Below the pieces are notes generated by a model. That model searched no databases. It was given only the letters and a program-made list of their open reading frames with translations, and had not been told where the DNA came from. A DNA stretch of 64,000 nucleotides from NCBI GenBank assembly GCA_021741155.1, contig JAIOYP010000018.1:1-64000 (forward strand). Reading direction: 5' to 3'. Shown piece after piece: positions 8,897-17,177 of this stretch. This DNA is from Flavobacteriales bacterium (GTDB lineage Bacteria > Bacteroidota > Bacteroidia > UBA10329). Numbering within the stretch: position 1 is the stretch's first letter; every line of letters starts with the position of its first letter. Position numbers and translations under genes: made by a program.

Positions 8897-9873
8897 CCCC
8901 AGTTTTTGAGGAGTTCGCGGGCTGCTGCAAACGGACTCACCTTCCCGTTTTTCACGTCTTCGGTCAATTTATCCAAGCTGTTTTTGGTGGATGGTTCTGA
9001 ATAGAATCGTTGATTCAATTCTTCGTTGATGGCCTGTTTTAGCCAAAATCCATTCTGATTGGCGCGTTGCACTTCTAGAAATCCACTCACACGAACGTGG
9101 TTGAAATAGCTTTCTGTTGAATTTAAAATTTCCTCAATTCCGTTTCCGCTCAGCGATGAACAAGAAATCACGGGAACAGTCCAGCCACTTTCCTTGGCAG
9201 GAAACATGTGTAAGGCTTGATGATAGGTCGCTTTTGCCAGTTTCGTGTAGCTCGCATTTTCGCCATCATCCTTATTGATAATGACCAAATCGGCCATTTC
9301 CATGATGCCGCGCTTGATGCCCTGCAACTCATCGCCAGCAGTAGCCAAAACCAGCAGAACGAACATATCCACCATGGAATGAACCGCAGTTTCGCTCTGC
9401 CCCACTCCAACCGTTTCAATCAGAATGGTGTCAAAACCTGCCGCTTCGCACAGCGTGATGGTTTCGCGGGTTTTACGCGCTACGCCACCCAACGAACCAC
9501 TTGATGGCGTTGGACGGATAAAGGCATTCGGGTCGGCAGAAAGTTTTTCCATTCGGGTCTTATCGCCCAAAATACTTCCGTGAGAAATGCCACTGCTTGG
9601 GTCGACCGCCAGCACGGCCACCTTCCTGCCCGATTCCGTCAACTTTGAACCAAAAGCATCAATAAACGTGCTTTTCCCAACTCCTGGAACACCAGTAATG
9701 CCAATGCGTTTGCTTTCAATGGCGTGAGGTGCGCATGCTTCCAGCAATTGAGCTCCTTTTAGCTGCTGTTCCTCGCGCGTGCTTTCAACTAGCGTGATGG
9801 CTTTTCCAAGTGCTACACGATTTCCATCAAGCACTCCTTTTGCTAATTCCTGAATAGAAATGGGACGCAACAT
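8884..9873 (-). CDS. meaB: MeaB/ArgK-type G3E GTPase chaperone of a B12-dependent mutase
   Basis: MeaB gates cofactor loading and protects B12-dependent acyl-CoA mutases through GTP hydrolysis. The 329-residue protein has Walker A at about 61-69 (GVPGVGKST), the switch regions (AVDPSSGISHGSILGDKTRM, RPTPSSGSLGG), the ETVGVGQSE block and a NKDD base-specificity motif, ending in the C-terminal dimerisation arm. Its usual partner is methylmalonyl-CoA mutase, which is not in this window. The IcmF at 39-42 kb already carries its own fused GTPase, so a separate mutase elsewhere is likely. It stands alone here, convergent with the preceding gene. Confidence 0.95.
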   Translation of the reverse strand: MLRPISIQELAKGVLDGNRVALGKAITLVESTREEQQLKGAQLLEACAPHAIESKRIGITGVPGVGKSTFIDAFGSKLTESGRKVAVLAVDPSSGISHGSILGDKTRMEKLSADPNAFIRPTPSSGSLGGVARKTRETITLCEAAGFDTILIETVGVGQSETAVHSMVDMFVLLVLATAGDELQGIKRGIMEMADLVIINKDDGENASYTKLAKATYHQALHMFPAKESGWTVPVISCSSLSGNGIEEILNSTESYFNHVRVSGFLEVQRANQNGFWLKQAINEELNQRFYSEPSTKNSLDKLTEDVKNGKVSPFAAARELLKNWGYKS

Positions 9874-9910
9874 GCTGCTAAATTATCAACTTAGCATCAG
9901 TTCAATACGA

Positions 9911-10939
9911 TTAAGCAGGAATCTGTTGACTGAGGCAATGTAGTGTTCCAAAACCCCAAATAAGATCTGTTGCCGCAATGCCAATGATATCTCTTCCAGG
10001 AAAACAGTCGGCAATGATATTAAGTGCCATGCGATCGTTGCTGTCATTAAAAGTTGGCACAAGCACGCATTTATTCAAAATCAAGAAGTTGGCGTAGCTG
10101 GCAGGAAGACTCAAGTCTTCGAATACAATCTGCTTTGGCATTGGCAAGGTCACCACATTAGGCGCTTTTCCGTTTTCAAGCACTGCGTTTTGCAATCGTT
10201 CATAATTGTCTTGAAGTGCTTTGTAATTCGGGCTCTTTTTATCCGTTTCTACGACTGTGATAATGGTATTCTCATTTACAAACCGACAAAGGTCATCGAT
10301 GTGTCCATGTGTATCATCACCTATAATGCCATCTCCAAGCCAAATGGTGTTCGTAATGCCTAGATGTTCCTTAAAAATGGCTTCATAATCTGCCTTAGAG
10401 AACCCTTTATTGCGAACCTGAATACTTGGATGCAGCAAACATTCCTCGGATGTAAGCAGCGTGCCTTTTCCATTCACATCCATGGCGCCTCCTTCTAGCA
10501 CAACAGACTTGTTCTTATAAGTAACGGAAGTCAGCGGGACATTCAAAAAATCGGCAACCTTCTGAGGTACCCCTTTATCTAATTGGTAGTTTTTGTACTT
10601 GGCCCAACCGTTAAAATGGAAGTCAAGAGCCTCTCTTTTCGAACCGTTTTGCACGATGATTGGACCCGAATCGCGCATCCAGCTTCTATTAGTACGATGA
10701 ACGATAAAGAAAACTTTCTTAAGCTCAACATGAGCCATCGTCAACATTTCGGTCACGCGGATTTTCAATGTTTCATTGGCCACAACCAAATACACGTCCT
10801 CGTAACACGAAACTTTCTTTATGAACTCTACAAAAGCCCATTTAATGGCTTCGTACTTACCTGGCCAATCGTTGCCGTTGTGAGGAAAACAAAGCAAGAT
10901 GCCGCTTTGATTCTCCCATTCCGCAGGAAATCTTCTCAT
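9911..10939 (-). CDS. aguA: Agmatine deiminase
   Basis: This enzyme hydrolyses agmatine to N-carbamoylputrescine and ammonia, the first step of the arginine decarboxylase route to putrescine. The 342-residue protein carries the pentein-fold signatures: FPAEWENQSGILLCFPHN at the start, WMRDSGP, the EGGAMDVNGKGT block, GDDTHGHIDDLCRF with catalytic His, and the nucleophilic Cys335 near the C terminus in GTLHCLSQQ. Its ATG overlaps the stop of aguB by four bases (ATGA), so the two are translationally coupled and act in sequence. Confidence 0.94.
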   Translation of the reverse strand: MRRFPAEWENQSGILLCFPHNGNDWPGKYEAIKWAFVEFIKKVSCYEDVYLVVANETLKIRVTEMLTMAHVELKKVFFIVHRTNRSWMRDSGPIIVQNGSKREALDFHFNGWAKYKNYQLDKGVPQKVADFLNVPLTSVTYKNKSVVLEGGAMDVNGKGTLLTSEECLLHPSIQVRNKGFSKADYEAIFKEHLGITNTIWLGDGIIGDDTHGHIDDLCRFVNENTIITVVETDKKSPNYKALQDNYERLQNAVLENGKAPNVVTLPMPKQIVFEDLSLPASYANFLILNKCVLVPTFNDSNDRMALNIIADCFPGRDIIGIAATDLIWGFGTLHCLSQQIPA

Positions 10940-11820
10940 TTATCAATCGCCCTTTTGGTAATATCTCCAAAGGCATCAATTCTTCTATCTCTGAAAAATG
11001 GCCAGTTCTGTCGGACACTTTCCTGAAGATCGAGGTCGACATCCGCCATAATTACTTCTTCTTTATCATGCGAAGCCATGGCAAGAATTTCGCCTTGTGG
11101 ACCTGCAATAAACGAAGCTCCCCAAAACTCAATTCCATCTGTATCTGGAATGTATTGCTCGAGCCCAATTCTATTTGCGGCAGCTACAAATACACCATTC
11201 GCCACGGCATGGCCTTTCATCACGTTCATCCACGCACCATATTGCTTGTCTCCGTATTCTGCCTTCTCGGCAGGATGCCAACCAATAGCCGTTGGATAGA
11301 ACAAAACCTCTGCTCCTTGGAGAGCCGTTAATCGTGCTGCTTCGGGATACCATTGATCCCAACAAATGAGCGTGCCAATGTTGCCCTTTTTAGTAGGAAC
11401 GTTCTTAAATCCAAGATCACCTGGTGTGAAATAGAACTTCTCGTAGAAATGAGGATCGTCTGGAATATGCATTTTTCGATACAAACCTGCCTCCGTTCCA
11501 TCTGTATCAATGATATAAGCGCTGTTGTGATAAATACCCGCCATCCTTCGTTCGAAAAACGGAACGATAATGACCACGCCTAATTCTTTGGCCAACTTGC
11601 TAAAAGCAATAAATGACGTGCTGTAAAGTGGTTCTGCTAAGGCAAAATTCTCTGTATCCTCGCTTTGGCAGAAATAATGACTGCTATAAAGCTCAGGAAG
11701 GCAGATTACTTCAGCTCCCTGAGAAGCAGACTTACGCACCCAACTTTCACATTTCTTAAGATTGTTGACGGCATTATCATTAAGGTTTAATTGAACGACC
11801 GCAATCTTGTATTTACTCAT
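10936..11820 (-). CDS. aguB: N-carbamoylputrescine amidase (nitrilase superfamily)
   Basis: It converts N-carbamoylputrescine to putrescine, CO2 and ammonia, completing the step begun by aguA. The 294-residue protein has the nitrilase Glu-Lys-Cys triad: Glu43 (CLPELYSS), Lys116 (YRKMHIPDD) and Cys153 (LICWDQWYPE). The motifs NRIG and FWGASFIAGPQGE are also typical of the plant-like AguB branch. It is the first gene of the two-gene leftward operon and overlaps aguA by four bases. An arginase-fold enzyme at 34.5 kb may provide a parallel ureohydrolase activity. Confidence 0.94.
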   Translation of the reverse strand: MSKYKIAVVQLNLNDNAVNNLKKCESWVRKSASQGAEVICLPELYSSHYFCQSEDTENFALAEPLYSTSFIAFSKLAKELGVVIIVPFFERRMAGIYHNSAYIIDTDGTEAGLYRKMHIPDDPHFYEKFYFTPGDLGFKNVPTKKGNIGTLICWDQWYPEAARLTALQGAEVLFYPTAIGWHPAEKAEYGDKQYGAWMNVMKGHAVANGVFVAAANRIGLEQYIPDTDGIEFWGASFIAGPQGEILAMASHDKEEVIMADVDLDLQESVRQNWPFFRDRRIDAFGDITKRAIDK

Positions 11821-11956
11821 ATTCGTTATTCATTTGTGAGGGGCTAAAAATAGTAGTTCTAGGATGGAAGCACATCAATTGATTATAGTTGGTTTATGGA
11901 ATTCAACCAAAAACTCACAAACAAAATAGCTGGTTACATAATCAATTAAAATATTT

Positions 11957-11972
11957 ATCGTAATATTGCGAT
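11957..11972. promoter_or_regulatory. Probable ArsR operator 1
   Basis: ATCGTAATATTGCGAT is a near-perfect inverted repeat four bases ahead of the arsR ATG. The same left half and core recur at 12325-12340 ahead of the next gene. Two matching dyads in front of an ArsR regulator and its neighbour fit autoregulation. Confidence 0.65.
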
Positions 11973-11976
11973 TGAA

Positions 11977-12306
11977 ATGGGATTAAGTAAAACACATCAG
12001 TTTACTGAAGAGCAGAATTCGCTTGCGGAAATGGCCAAAGCATTGGCGCATCCTGCACGAATAGCCATTCTTCAATACCTGAGCACCCAGAAAAACTGTG
12101 TATGCGGAAGTATTGTCAGCGAGGTTGGATTGGCTCAAGCTACAGTTTCACAACACCTAAAAGCCTTGAAGGAAGCTGGATTTATTGACGGAACGGTTGA
12201 AGGCGCGAGTGTTTGCTATTGTTTGAATACAACCAAACTGTCATCTGTTAAAGGGAAATTGAATTTCCTTTTAGATAACTGCTGCACTACTTCCTCCTGT
12301 TGTTAA
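11977..12306 (+). CDS. arsR: ArsR/SmtB-family metalloregulator
   Basis: A 109-residue winged-helix repressor that would release DNA on binding arsenite or a similar metal. The recognition helix region is QATVSQHLKALKEAGFI. A Cys pair at 41 and 43 (KNCVCGSI) sits where classical ArsR proteins carry the CVC arsenite site. More cysteines occur at 80 and 82, and the protein ends in a tail with Cys102, 103, 108 and 109 (NCCTTSSCC). Operator-like dyads lie ahead of this gene and the next. The ligand is inferred from the downstream arsenate-reductase-like gene; other thiophilic metals are possible. Confidence 0.9.
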   Translation: MGLSKTHQFTEEQNSLAEMAKALAHPARIAILQYLSTQKNCVCGSIVSEVGLAQATVSQHLKALKEAGFIDGTVEGASVCYCLNTTKLSSVKGKLNFLLDNCCTTSSCC

Positions 12307-12324
12307 AAAAATTTGAAATCAATC

Positions 12325-12340
12325 ATCGTAATATTACAAT
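12325..12340. promoter_or_regulatory. Probable ArsR operator 2
   Basis: ATCGTAATATTACAAT shares its first eleven bases with operator 1 and keeps most of the dyad. It lies between arsR and the DUF6428 gene, suggesting that gene has its own ArsR-controlled promoter. Confidence 0.6.
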
Positions 12341-12358
12341 CACTCAAATAATTAAATC

Positions 12359-12823
12359 ATGAAATTATCAGAAGTAAAACAAGCCTTGACAGGAATGAGC
12401 GAATTGACTTTCCGCTTAGAAGATGGAACCCAAGTTCCAGCGCATTTCCATGTAACGGAAGTAGGAAGCGTGAAGCGCCATTTTATCGACTGTGGCGGAA
12501 CGGTTCGAAAAGACGAGGCGGTAAACTTCCAACTTTGGTCGGCAAATGACCACGACCACCGATTGGCGGCCACCAAATTATTGAACATCATTCTTCTATC
12601 AGAAGAGAAACTGGGGCTAAACGATACCAATGTGGAAGTAGAATATCAAACCTCCACCATTGGAACTTACGGTCTTGAATTTGACGGCAAAGCCTTCGTT
12701 TTGACCAACACAAAAACCGAATGTTTGGCGATGGATGCGTGCGGCATTCCGCCAGCAAAGGAGAAAGTCGCTTTGGGAAAAGCCCAAGAATCGTGCTGCG
12801 CACCAGGAGGCGGATGTTGCTAG
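12359..12823 (+). CDS. DUF6428-like protein with cysteine tail
   Basis: A 154-residue soluble protein resembling the DUF6428 family found in Bacteroidota arsenic clusters; the assignment is by recall of this gene order. Visible features are FRLEDGTQVPAHFHVTEVG, an HFIDCGG segment, and a C-terminal tail with four cysteines (ESCCAPGGGCC). The tail echoes that of ArsR and suggests thiol capture of a metal(loid), which is an inference. An ArsR-type operator precedes the gene and a strong hairpin terminator follows it. Confidence 0.75.
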   Translation: MKLSEVKQALTGMSELTFRLEDGTQVPAHFHVTEVGSVKRHFIDCGGTVRKDEAVNFQLWSANDHDHRLAATKLLNIILLSEEKLGLNDTNVEVEYQTSTIGTYGLEFDGKAFVLTNTKTECLAMDACGIPPAKEKVALGKAQESCCAPGGGCC

Positions 12824-12830
12824 ACTGACT

Positions 12831-12875
12831 ACAACGCTTTGACCCGCTTTCAATAAGTGGGTCAAAGTGTTGTTC
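12831..12875 (+). terminator. Hairpin terminator after the arsR-DUF6428 genes
   Basis: ACAACGCTTTGACCC pairs with GGGTCAAAGTGTTGT with one mismatch, giving a long stem, followed by TCTTTG. It probably ends the arsR transcript before the phosphatase-fusion gene at 12897. Confidence 0.6.
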
Positions 12876-12896
12876 TTTGCAGCCAGCTTTTTCTGA

Positions 12897-14069
12897 ATGA
12901 CCGAAATCCTCCTTTCCTATCTCGCTTACAACATTATTGTAGGCCTCGTTCTTACTATCATTCATTTGGTAAAAACCAACGGGAAGATGCAGCCACAAAA
13001 CATTGCTTGGCTAATTCTTTTCCCTGCCATTGGACTAGGCAAATGGATTTACAGCCGAAATTCTGAATCAGGCGAGCCAATTCTATTTCCTGAAAAGTGG
13101 TTCATCTATAACTATATGATTAAGGTGAATTGGGGCTATTTGGCAATCATTGCGGCAGCACCAGTTTTATTTATGGCACTGATGTTTTTTGGCGTTGCCG
13201 TAGGAGGCATCTTCGATATGAGTTCAAATAACTTCGATTCCTATTCGGGAATGGGCGACTTGCTCGAAGCTGGCATTGTGATGCTTTTGCTGTTCGGCTC
13301 CATCATTATGGTATTTCTTCTTGCCATTCCTTACTTAATACTTATTCATTTACCCAAAACTCAGATGCGGACGATTGAGCGTCAACAGCTGTTTTCTCAA
13401 CAAAAAAGCCACATGGAATCTTCTCCTAAACCAGCCCAGCCATCACTAAAACCTATTTCCTTGCTGCGCGATATTCACATTTATGTTCTGAGTTTAGTCT
13501 CGGAATTCAAGACGATTCCGTCAGCACGCAGAAAGGAATTGGACGAAGTTTCGACTTACATCAAAGACAAAATTGCCAAGGGAGAAACGGTCAACCTCAT
13601 CTTCATTTGCACGCACAATTCGCGAAGAAGTCAGTTTGGGCAAGTTTGGGCGGCTACGGCTGCTGCCTATTATGGCGTTCGAAATGTGAACACTTTTTCG
13701 GGTGGAACGGAAGAAACTGCCTTTAACAAACGGGCCGTGGATGCCATCAAACGTGTTGGGTTTAAAGTGGATGGAACGGTAAGCACAAACCCACGCTATT
13801 CTGTTCGTTTTTCTGATGAAACGGGCGCATTGGATTGCTTTTCAAAAACGTTTGATCACTCGGCCAATCCGCAAAAAGGTTTTGCTGCCATCATGACCTG
13901 TTCGGATGCTGATGAGAACTGTCCGATTGTTCTTGGCGCTGAGTTCCGAGCACGAATCACCTACGAAGACCCGAAAATTTCCGACTTAACGGAAGCGGAA
14001 ACAGCAACCTATGACGAACGCTGCGCGCAAATTGCAACCGAAATGCTGTATCTGTTTAGTAAGGTCTAG
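12897..14069 (+). CDS. Membrane domain fused to arsenate-reductase-like low-molecular-weight phosphatase
   Basis: The C-terminal 200 residues match the LMW protein-tyrosine-phosphatase-like arsenate reductases found beside arsR and DUF6428 in Bacteroidota. The P-loop is CTHNSRRS (Cys238 to Arg244, CX5R), and a cysteine pair follows at 335 and 342 (MTCSDADENCP). These proteins would reduce arsenate to arsenite. Unusually, about 175 residues precede the enzyme, with hydrophobic segments near 8-25, 36-50, 79-105 and 125-150 (for example VMLLLFGSIIMVFLLAIPYL). The frame is continuous from 12897. An internal ATG at 13413 (MESSPKPAQ) could yield the soluble enzyme alone. A copy of the 3' end recurs at 15437. 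Confidence 0.8.
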   Translation: MTEILLSYLAYNIIVGLVLTIIHLVKTNGKMQPQNIAWLILFPAIGLGKWIYSRNSESGEPILFPEKWFIYNYMIKVNWGYLAIIAAAPVLFMALMFFGVAVGGIFDMSSNNFDSYSGMGDLLEAGIVMLLLFGSIIMVFLLAIPYLILIHLPKTQMRTIERQQLFSQQKSHMESSPKPAQPSLKPISLLRDIHIYVLSLVSEFKTIPSARRKELDEVSTYIKDKIAKGETVNLIFICTHNSRRSQFGQVWAATAAAYYGVRNVNTFSGGTEETAFNKRAVDAIKRVGFKVDGTVSTNPRYSVRFSDETGALDCFSKTFDHSANPQKGFAAIMTCSDADENCPIVLGAEFRARITYEDPKISDLTEAETATYDERCAQIATEMLYLFSKV

Positions 14070-14213
14070 CTGATGGTAAGAATAATGAAGAGTACTTGCA
14101 TTACTCCGTATTCAAACTATATGCACCTAATCATCAACCACTTAAATGCAAAAAAAATGGCCTATTGCGTACATTTACAGGTCATCGGTAATGAAAACAA
14201 AAGCATTTGAATC

Positions 14214-15434
14214 ATGAAAAATCTACTTGTATTTCTTCTGTTAGCAGTTCTCATTGCAGGGTGTAAGAAAAACGATAGCGATTATATCCCTAATGGTCTG
14301 GTTACTATTAAAGGTAGCACTTCAGAAAACAAGAAAAGCATCAATTCCCTATCAGAAGCGACAAAAGTTCTTGTCTTAAAAATTCATATTGGATCTATTA
14401 CTCCAAGCTTTGTTGATATTATAGATGGCGCATTCTCCTATACTACCGAATCTGGAGTTGTTACAGCCTTGGTATTTTTAGATGTAAACAATCAATATCT
14501 AGGCACTCTTTCTCCTCAGGGATTAAATCTTCTTCCTCTTTTAAATTTAGCCGATGGCGATAATGCGATTATCGACTTAGAGACGCTTACGCTAGACGGA
14601 AACAGCATTCTACCTTCACATGATCCTTTAGGAAACGATATAATCATTAGCAATGAAGAAGTAAACAGCCTAAAAGAATTGGACGGATTTTTCGAAAGCT
14701 TGGCTAAAAATATTGATGCAGATAATGATAGTATTTTAGACCTCATCAATCATAAACAACTATATATCACAAATCGGTTCACCATGGGATTAGGCGGCAA
14801 ATATGGGTTAAACAATACTGCCCCAATTATGAATGAAATTGGAATCAATAATATAGGTTATAGCCTAGAAGTAAGAGGCGATTTAGGCTTTGGTGTTCCA
14901 AATAGCCTTGTGTTTTCGGGACCTAACGACAATCCCTATCAGAATATAACGACTCAGTTTATTAATCCGAATGGAAATGGTGGTTTTTACTCTGTAGTTT
15001 ACAGACAAGAAAACGGTACAAGGCTACCATTTACAACAGGAACCTATACATTACTAATTGACAATAATCCTTATTCACTCGCATACTCAACAATTAACCC
15101 TACAAATAGCTTGATAGTGGTTGTTCCCACGCTCATTACAAATAGCGAAGGGAAACTTACCGCAATATCTCTGGAATATAAATTACCCGATGGCAGCTCA
15201 ATAGATCCAACAAGCATATTATCAGATGTTATGGTACAATTCAATGATGCATCTGCAAACCAGTTTTATGATACACCAAGATTGGTTAACACTGAAATAG
15301 AAAATTGCGATTGCGTTGTGGGTCTGTATTCCTATACACTTGATACACCCGTAGACATCTCAGCATTAGAGAGTGTATATGTTGGCTACAATGATTTTTT
15401 AGGAAATTCGTACGCAATCAGCTGGTATGAATAG
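14214..15434 (+). CDS. Hypothetical lipoprotein, likely imported cargo
   Basis: A 406-residue lipoprotein with signal peptide and lipobox (LLAVLIAGC, Cys17) followed by KKNDSD. The N-terminal 60 or so mature residues (LVTIKGSTSENKKSINSLSE, then VLVLKIHIG) look like a carboxypeptidase-regulatory or Ig-like beta domain. A DADNDSILDLIN stretch resembles a calcium-binding loop. No family is recognised for the rest. The gene is visibly more AT-rich than its neighbours. It is bracketed by the 3' end of the phosphatase gene and a diverged copy of that end, so it probably arrived by recombination. Confidence 0.7.
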   Translation: MKNLLVFLLLAVLIAGCKKNDSDYIPNGLVTIKGSTSENKKSINSLSEATKVLVLKIHIGSITPSFVDIIDGAFSYTTESGVVTALVFLDVNNQYLGTLSPQGLNLLPLLNLADGDNAIIDLETLTLDGNSILPSHDPLGNDIIISNEEVNSLKELDGFFESLAKNIDADNDSILDLINHKQLYITNRFTMGLGGKYGLNNTAPIMNEIGINNIGYSLEVRGDLGFGVPNSLVFSGPNDNPYQNITTQFINPNGNGGFYSVVYRQENGTRLPFTTGTYTLLIDNNPYSLAYSTINPTNSLIVVVPTLITNSEGKLTAISLEYKLPDGSSIDPTSILSDVMVQFNDASANQFYDTPRLVNTEIENCDCVVGLYSYTLDTPVDISALESVYVGYNDFLGNSYAISWYE

Positions 15435-15436
15435 AT

Positions 15437-15510
15437 GCTGAAACAGCAATCTATGACGAAGCTGTGCACAGATTCCAACCGAAATGCTGTATCTGTTCAG
15501 TAAGGTGTGA
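15437..15510 (+). pseudogene. Diverged duplicate of the phosphatase 3' end
   Basis: These 74 bases match 13995-14069, the last 25 codons of the fusion gene, with one base deleted after GACGAA. After restoring that base it reads DERCAQIPTEMLYLFSKV and a stop. Most differences from the original are synonymous (TGC/TGT, GCG/GCA, CAA/CAG, TTT/TTC, GTC/GTG), and the stop is TGA rather than TAG. No start or upstream part is present, so it is a remnant. Confidence 0.85.
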
Positions 15511-15606
15511 GAGGTGGCCGAGAAGTTGAATTCACCGAACTAATTGTTGAATAAGTACCCATCTTTGCTCGCTAATTCGCCAATTGCAGTATTCGCTCAT
15601 TCCGCA

Positions 15607-16182
15607 ATGCATCACCGCCATTTCATCCTTTACAAACCAGACGGTTATCTCTCTCAGTTTGCTAATAATCAGAACAAGCGGAAGAACAAAAAGCTACTTG
15701 GCGGCTTTTTCGATTTCCCTGAGGGAACGATGGCAATCGGCCGTTTGGATGAACCTTCAGAAGGTTTGCTTCTTCTCACAACAGATGGACAAGTAAGTGA
15801 ATTGGTGCGCAGTCGTTCCGTAGAAAAAGAATACTACGTCCAAGTAGATGGGTTGATTGATGACCATTCTATCGATCAATTACGGAATGGCGTTACCATC
15901 AGTAGCGAATCTGGACCATATGTAACGCTGCCCTGCCCTGTTGAGCGAATTTCAACGACTCCTACGCTGCCGCCTCGTCAGAAGAATATCCGAGACGAAC
16001 GCCACGGTCCTACAAGTTGGATTTCGATCACGTTAAGCGAAGGAAAATACCGTCAGGTGCGGAAAATGACGGCTGCCGTTGGTTTCCCTACGTTACGATT
16101 GCTTAGGATACGAATTGGGAAAATCTTTCTAGGAACAATGAACCCAGGTGATGTGATTGAAACGCTTGAGTTCAATCTTTGA
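15607..16182 (+). CDS. rluE: RluE-type rRNA pseudouridine synthase
   Basis: This RsuA/RluE-family enzyme would convert a uridine of 23S rRNA to pseudouridine. From the ATG at 15607 it is 191 residues, normal for the small RluE type without an S4 domain. The catalytic-Asp motif is GRLDEPSEGLLLLTTDG, preceded by the family's YKPDGYLSQF and followed by KEYYVQVDG and EGKYRQVRKM. A TTG at 15544 would add 21 residues lacking family character, so the ATG is chosen. It runs convergent with the DUF4476 gene, leaving nine bases between stops. Confidence 0.88.
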   Translation: MHHRHFILYKPDGYLSQFANNQNKRKNKKLLGGFFDFPEGTMAIGRLDEPSEGLLLLTTDGQVSELVRSRSVEKEYYVQVDGLIDDHSIDQLRNGVTISSESGPYVTLPCPVERISTTPTLPPRQKNIRDERHGPTSWISITLSEGKYRQVRKMTAAVGFPTLRLLRIRIGKIFLGTMNPGDVIETLEFNL

Positions 16183-16191
16183 CAAAGAGCG

Positions 16192-17076
16192 TTATTTCAG
16201 AATCGCTTTGTTCATCACGTCAATGCTTTCTTCCTTGGCAAACACGCCATTCATTTTGAAATAACTTCCCTTGTCTAATACGTACGGATAGGCATAAATA
16301 GCCAAGTCCAATCGCGCTTCTTCGGTACTCAATAGTTCAACCATTCTTCTAGCCTGATCGGTTGTAAAGCAATTGGACGAAACAATCTGCTTGGCAGCGG
16401 TTAGTTTTCCGTCTTCCGAACTTCTTAACGATACGCTTTTCAGCGCCATTTCATAATCCTGATTGCCAAGAATGGTTCCTCCACAAGGAAGCGAAGCCGT
16501 GTTTGCTGCTGGACTAGCTGCCACAGTTGTGGTTGTTGTAGTTACTTCTTCAACCACAGGTTCCGAATATCCAGTGTTGATGTTGACACGTCCGCCAATT
16601 CCTCCAAAACTCATGCTTACGCCTTCGGAGTTACTTTCTACAGTTCTTGTAGTGGTAGTACGAACAACTTCTTGCTGAGCCCCACCATTGTTTACAACCA
16701 CTACGGTTGGCGTAACCACTTCTTCTATATAACGTGGATACTCACTCTGCGATTTCCAACCGATTTTCATGTCGCCTTTTTTGCTGTGCTCAACCACAAA
16801 GGTGACATCTACCCGATTGCCGTGCGCATCCGTTAATTGCAACATTTTTCTTTCTGCAGGAGCAAGGGCAGGATCTTCAAAAACTGCCTTGCAGGAATAA
16901 TAAGGTTGGCTCAAATTGATGAGCCTTACTTCCGTTTGTGGCTCCTCATTCATCTTCTTTCCGTTGAGATAAATGGTAAATAAGTATCCTTCTTTGCTGT
17001 AAAAAGTGGCGTGAGACACCTGCGCCAGAGCAGAACTTGAAAGAAATAACAGAAGAAATAGGTGGTTTTTCATCAC
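16192..17076 (-). CDS. Secreted DUF4476 domain protein
   Basis: A 294-residue exported protein with a signal peptide (LFLLLFLSSSALAQ). The N-terminal part is a beta-rich region (FTIYLNGKKMNEEPQTEVRL) common in DUF4476 proteins. A low-complexity Thr/Val linker follows (VVRTTTTRTV, EEVTTTTTTVAA). The last 90 residues are the helical DUF4476 domain (SSEDGKLTAAKQIVSSNCFT, ARRMVELLSTEEARLDLAIY). The family is common in Bacteroidota and its function is not known to me. It diverges from the small gene at 17178. Confidence 0.82.
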   Translation of the reverse strand: MMKNHLFLLLFLSSSALAQVSHATFYSKEGYLFTIYLNGKKMNEEPQTEVRLINLSQPYYSCKAVFEDPALAPAERKMLQLTDAHGNRVDVTFVVEHSKKGDMKIGWKSQSEYPRYIEEVVTPTVVVVNNGGAQQEVVRTTTTRTVESNSEGVSMSFGGIGGRVNINTGYSEPVVEEVTTTTTTVAASPAANTASLPCGGTILGNQDYEMALKSVSLRSSEDGKLTAAKQIVSSNCFTTDQARRMVELLSTEEARLDLAIYAYPYVLDKGSYFKMNGVFAKEESIDVMNKAILK

Positions 17077-17177
17077 AAAACGTGCTTAATTCATGTACGA
17101 ATAAGGAATCTTCAAAGCTAATTCGGTTCATCGAACAAAACTTCCTTACCATTGTATCTTATAGAAAGCAATACTAC

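Noticed and set aside
17037-17177. Amino-terminal extension of the hypothetical gene at 17178
   Set aside because: It overlaps the divergent DUF4476 gene's start and signal-peptide region and has no conserved character.
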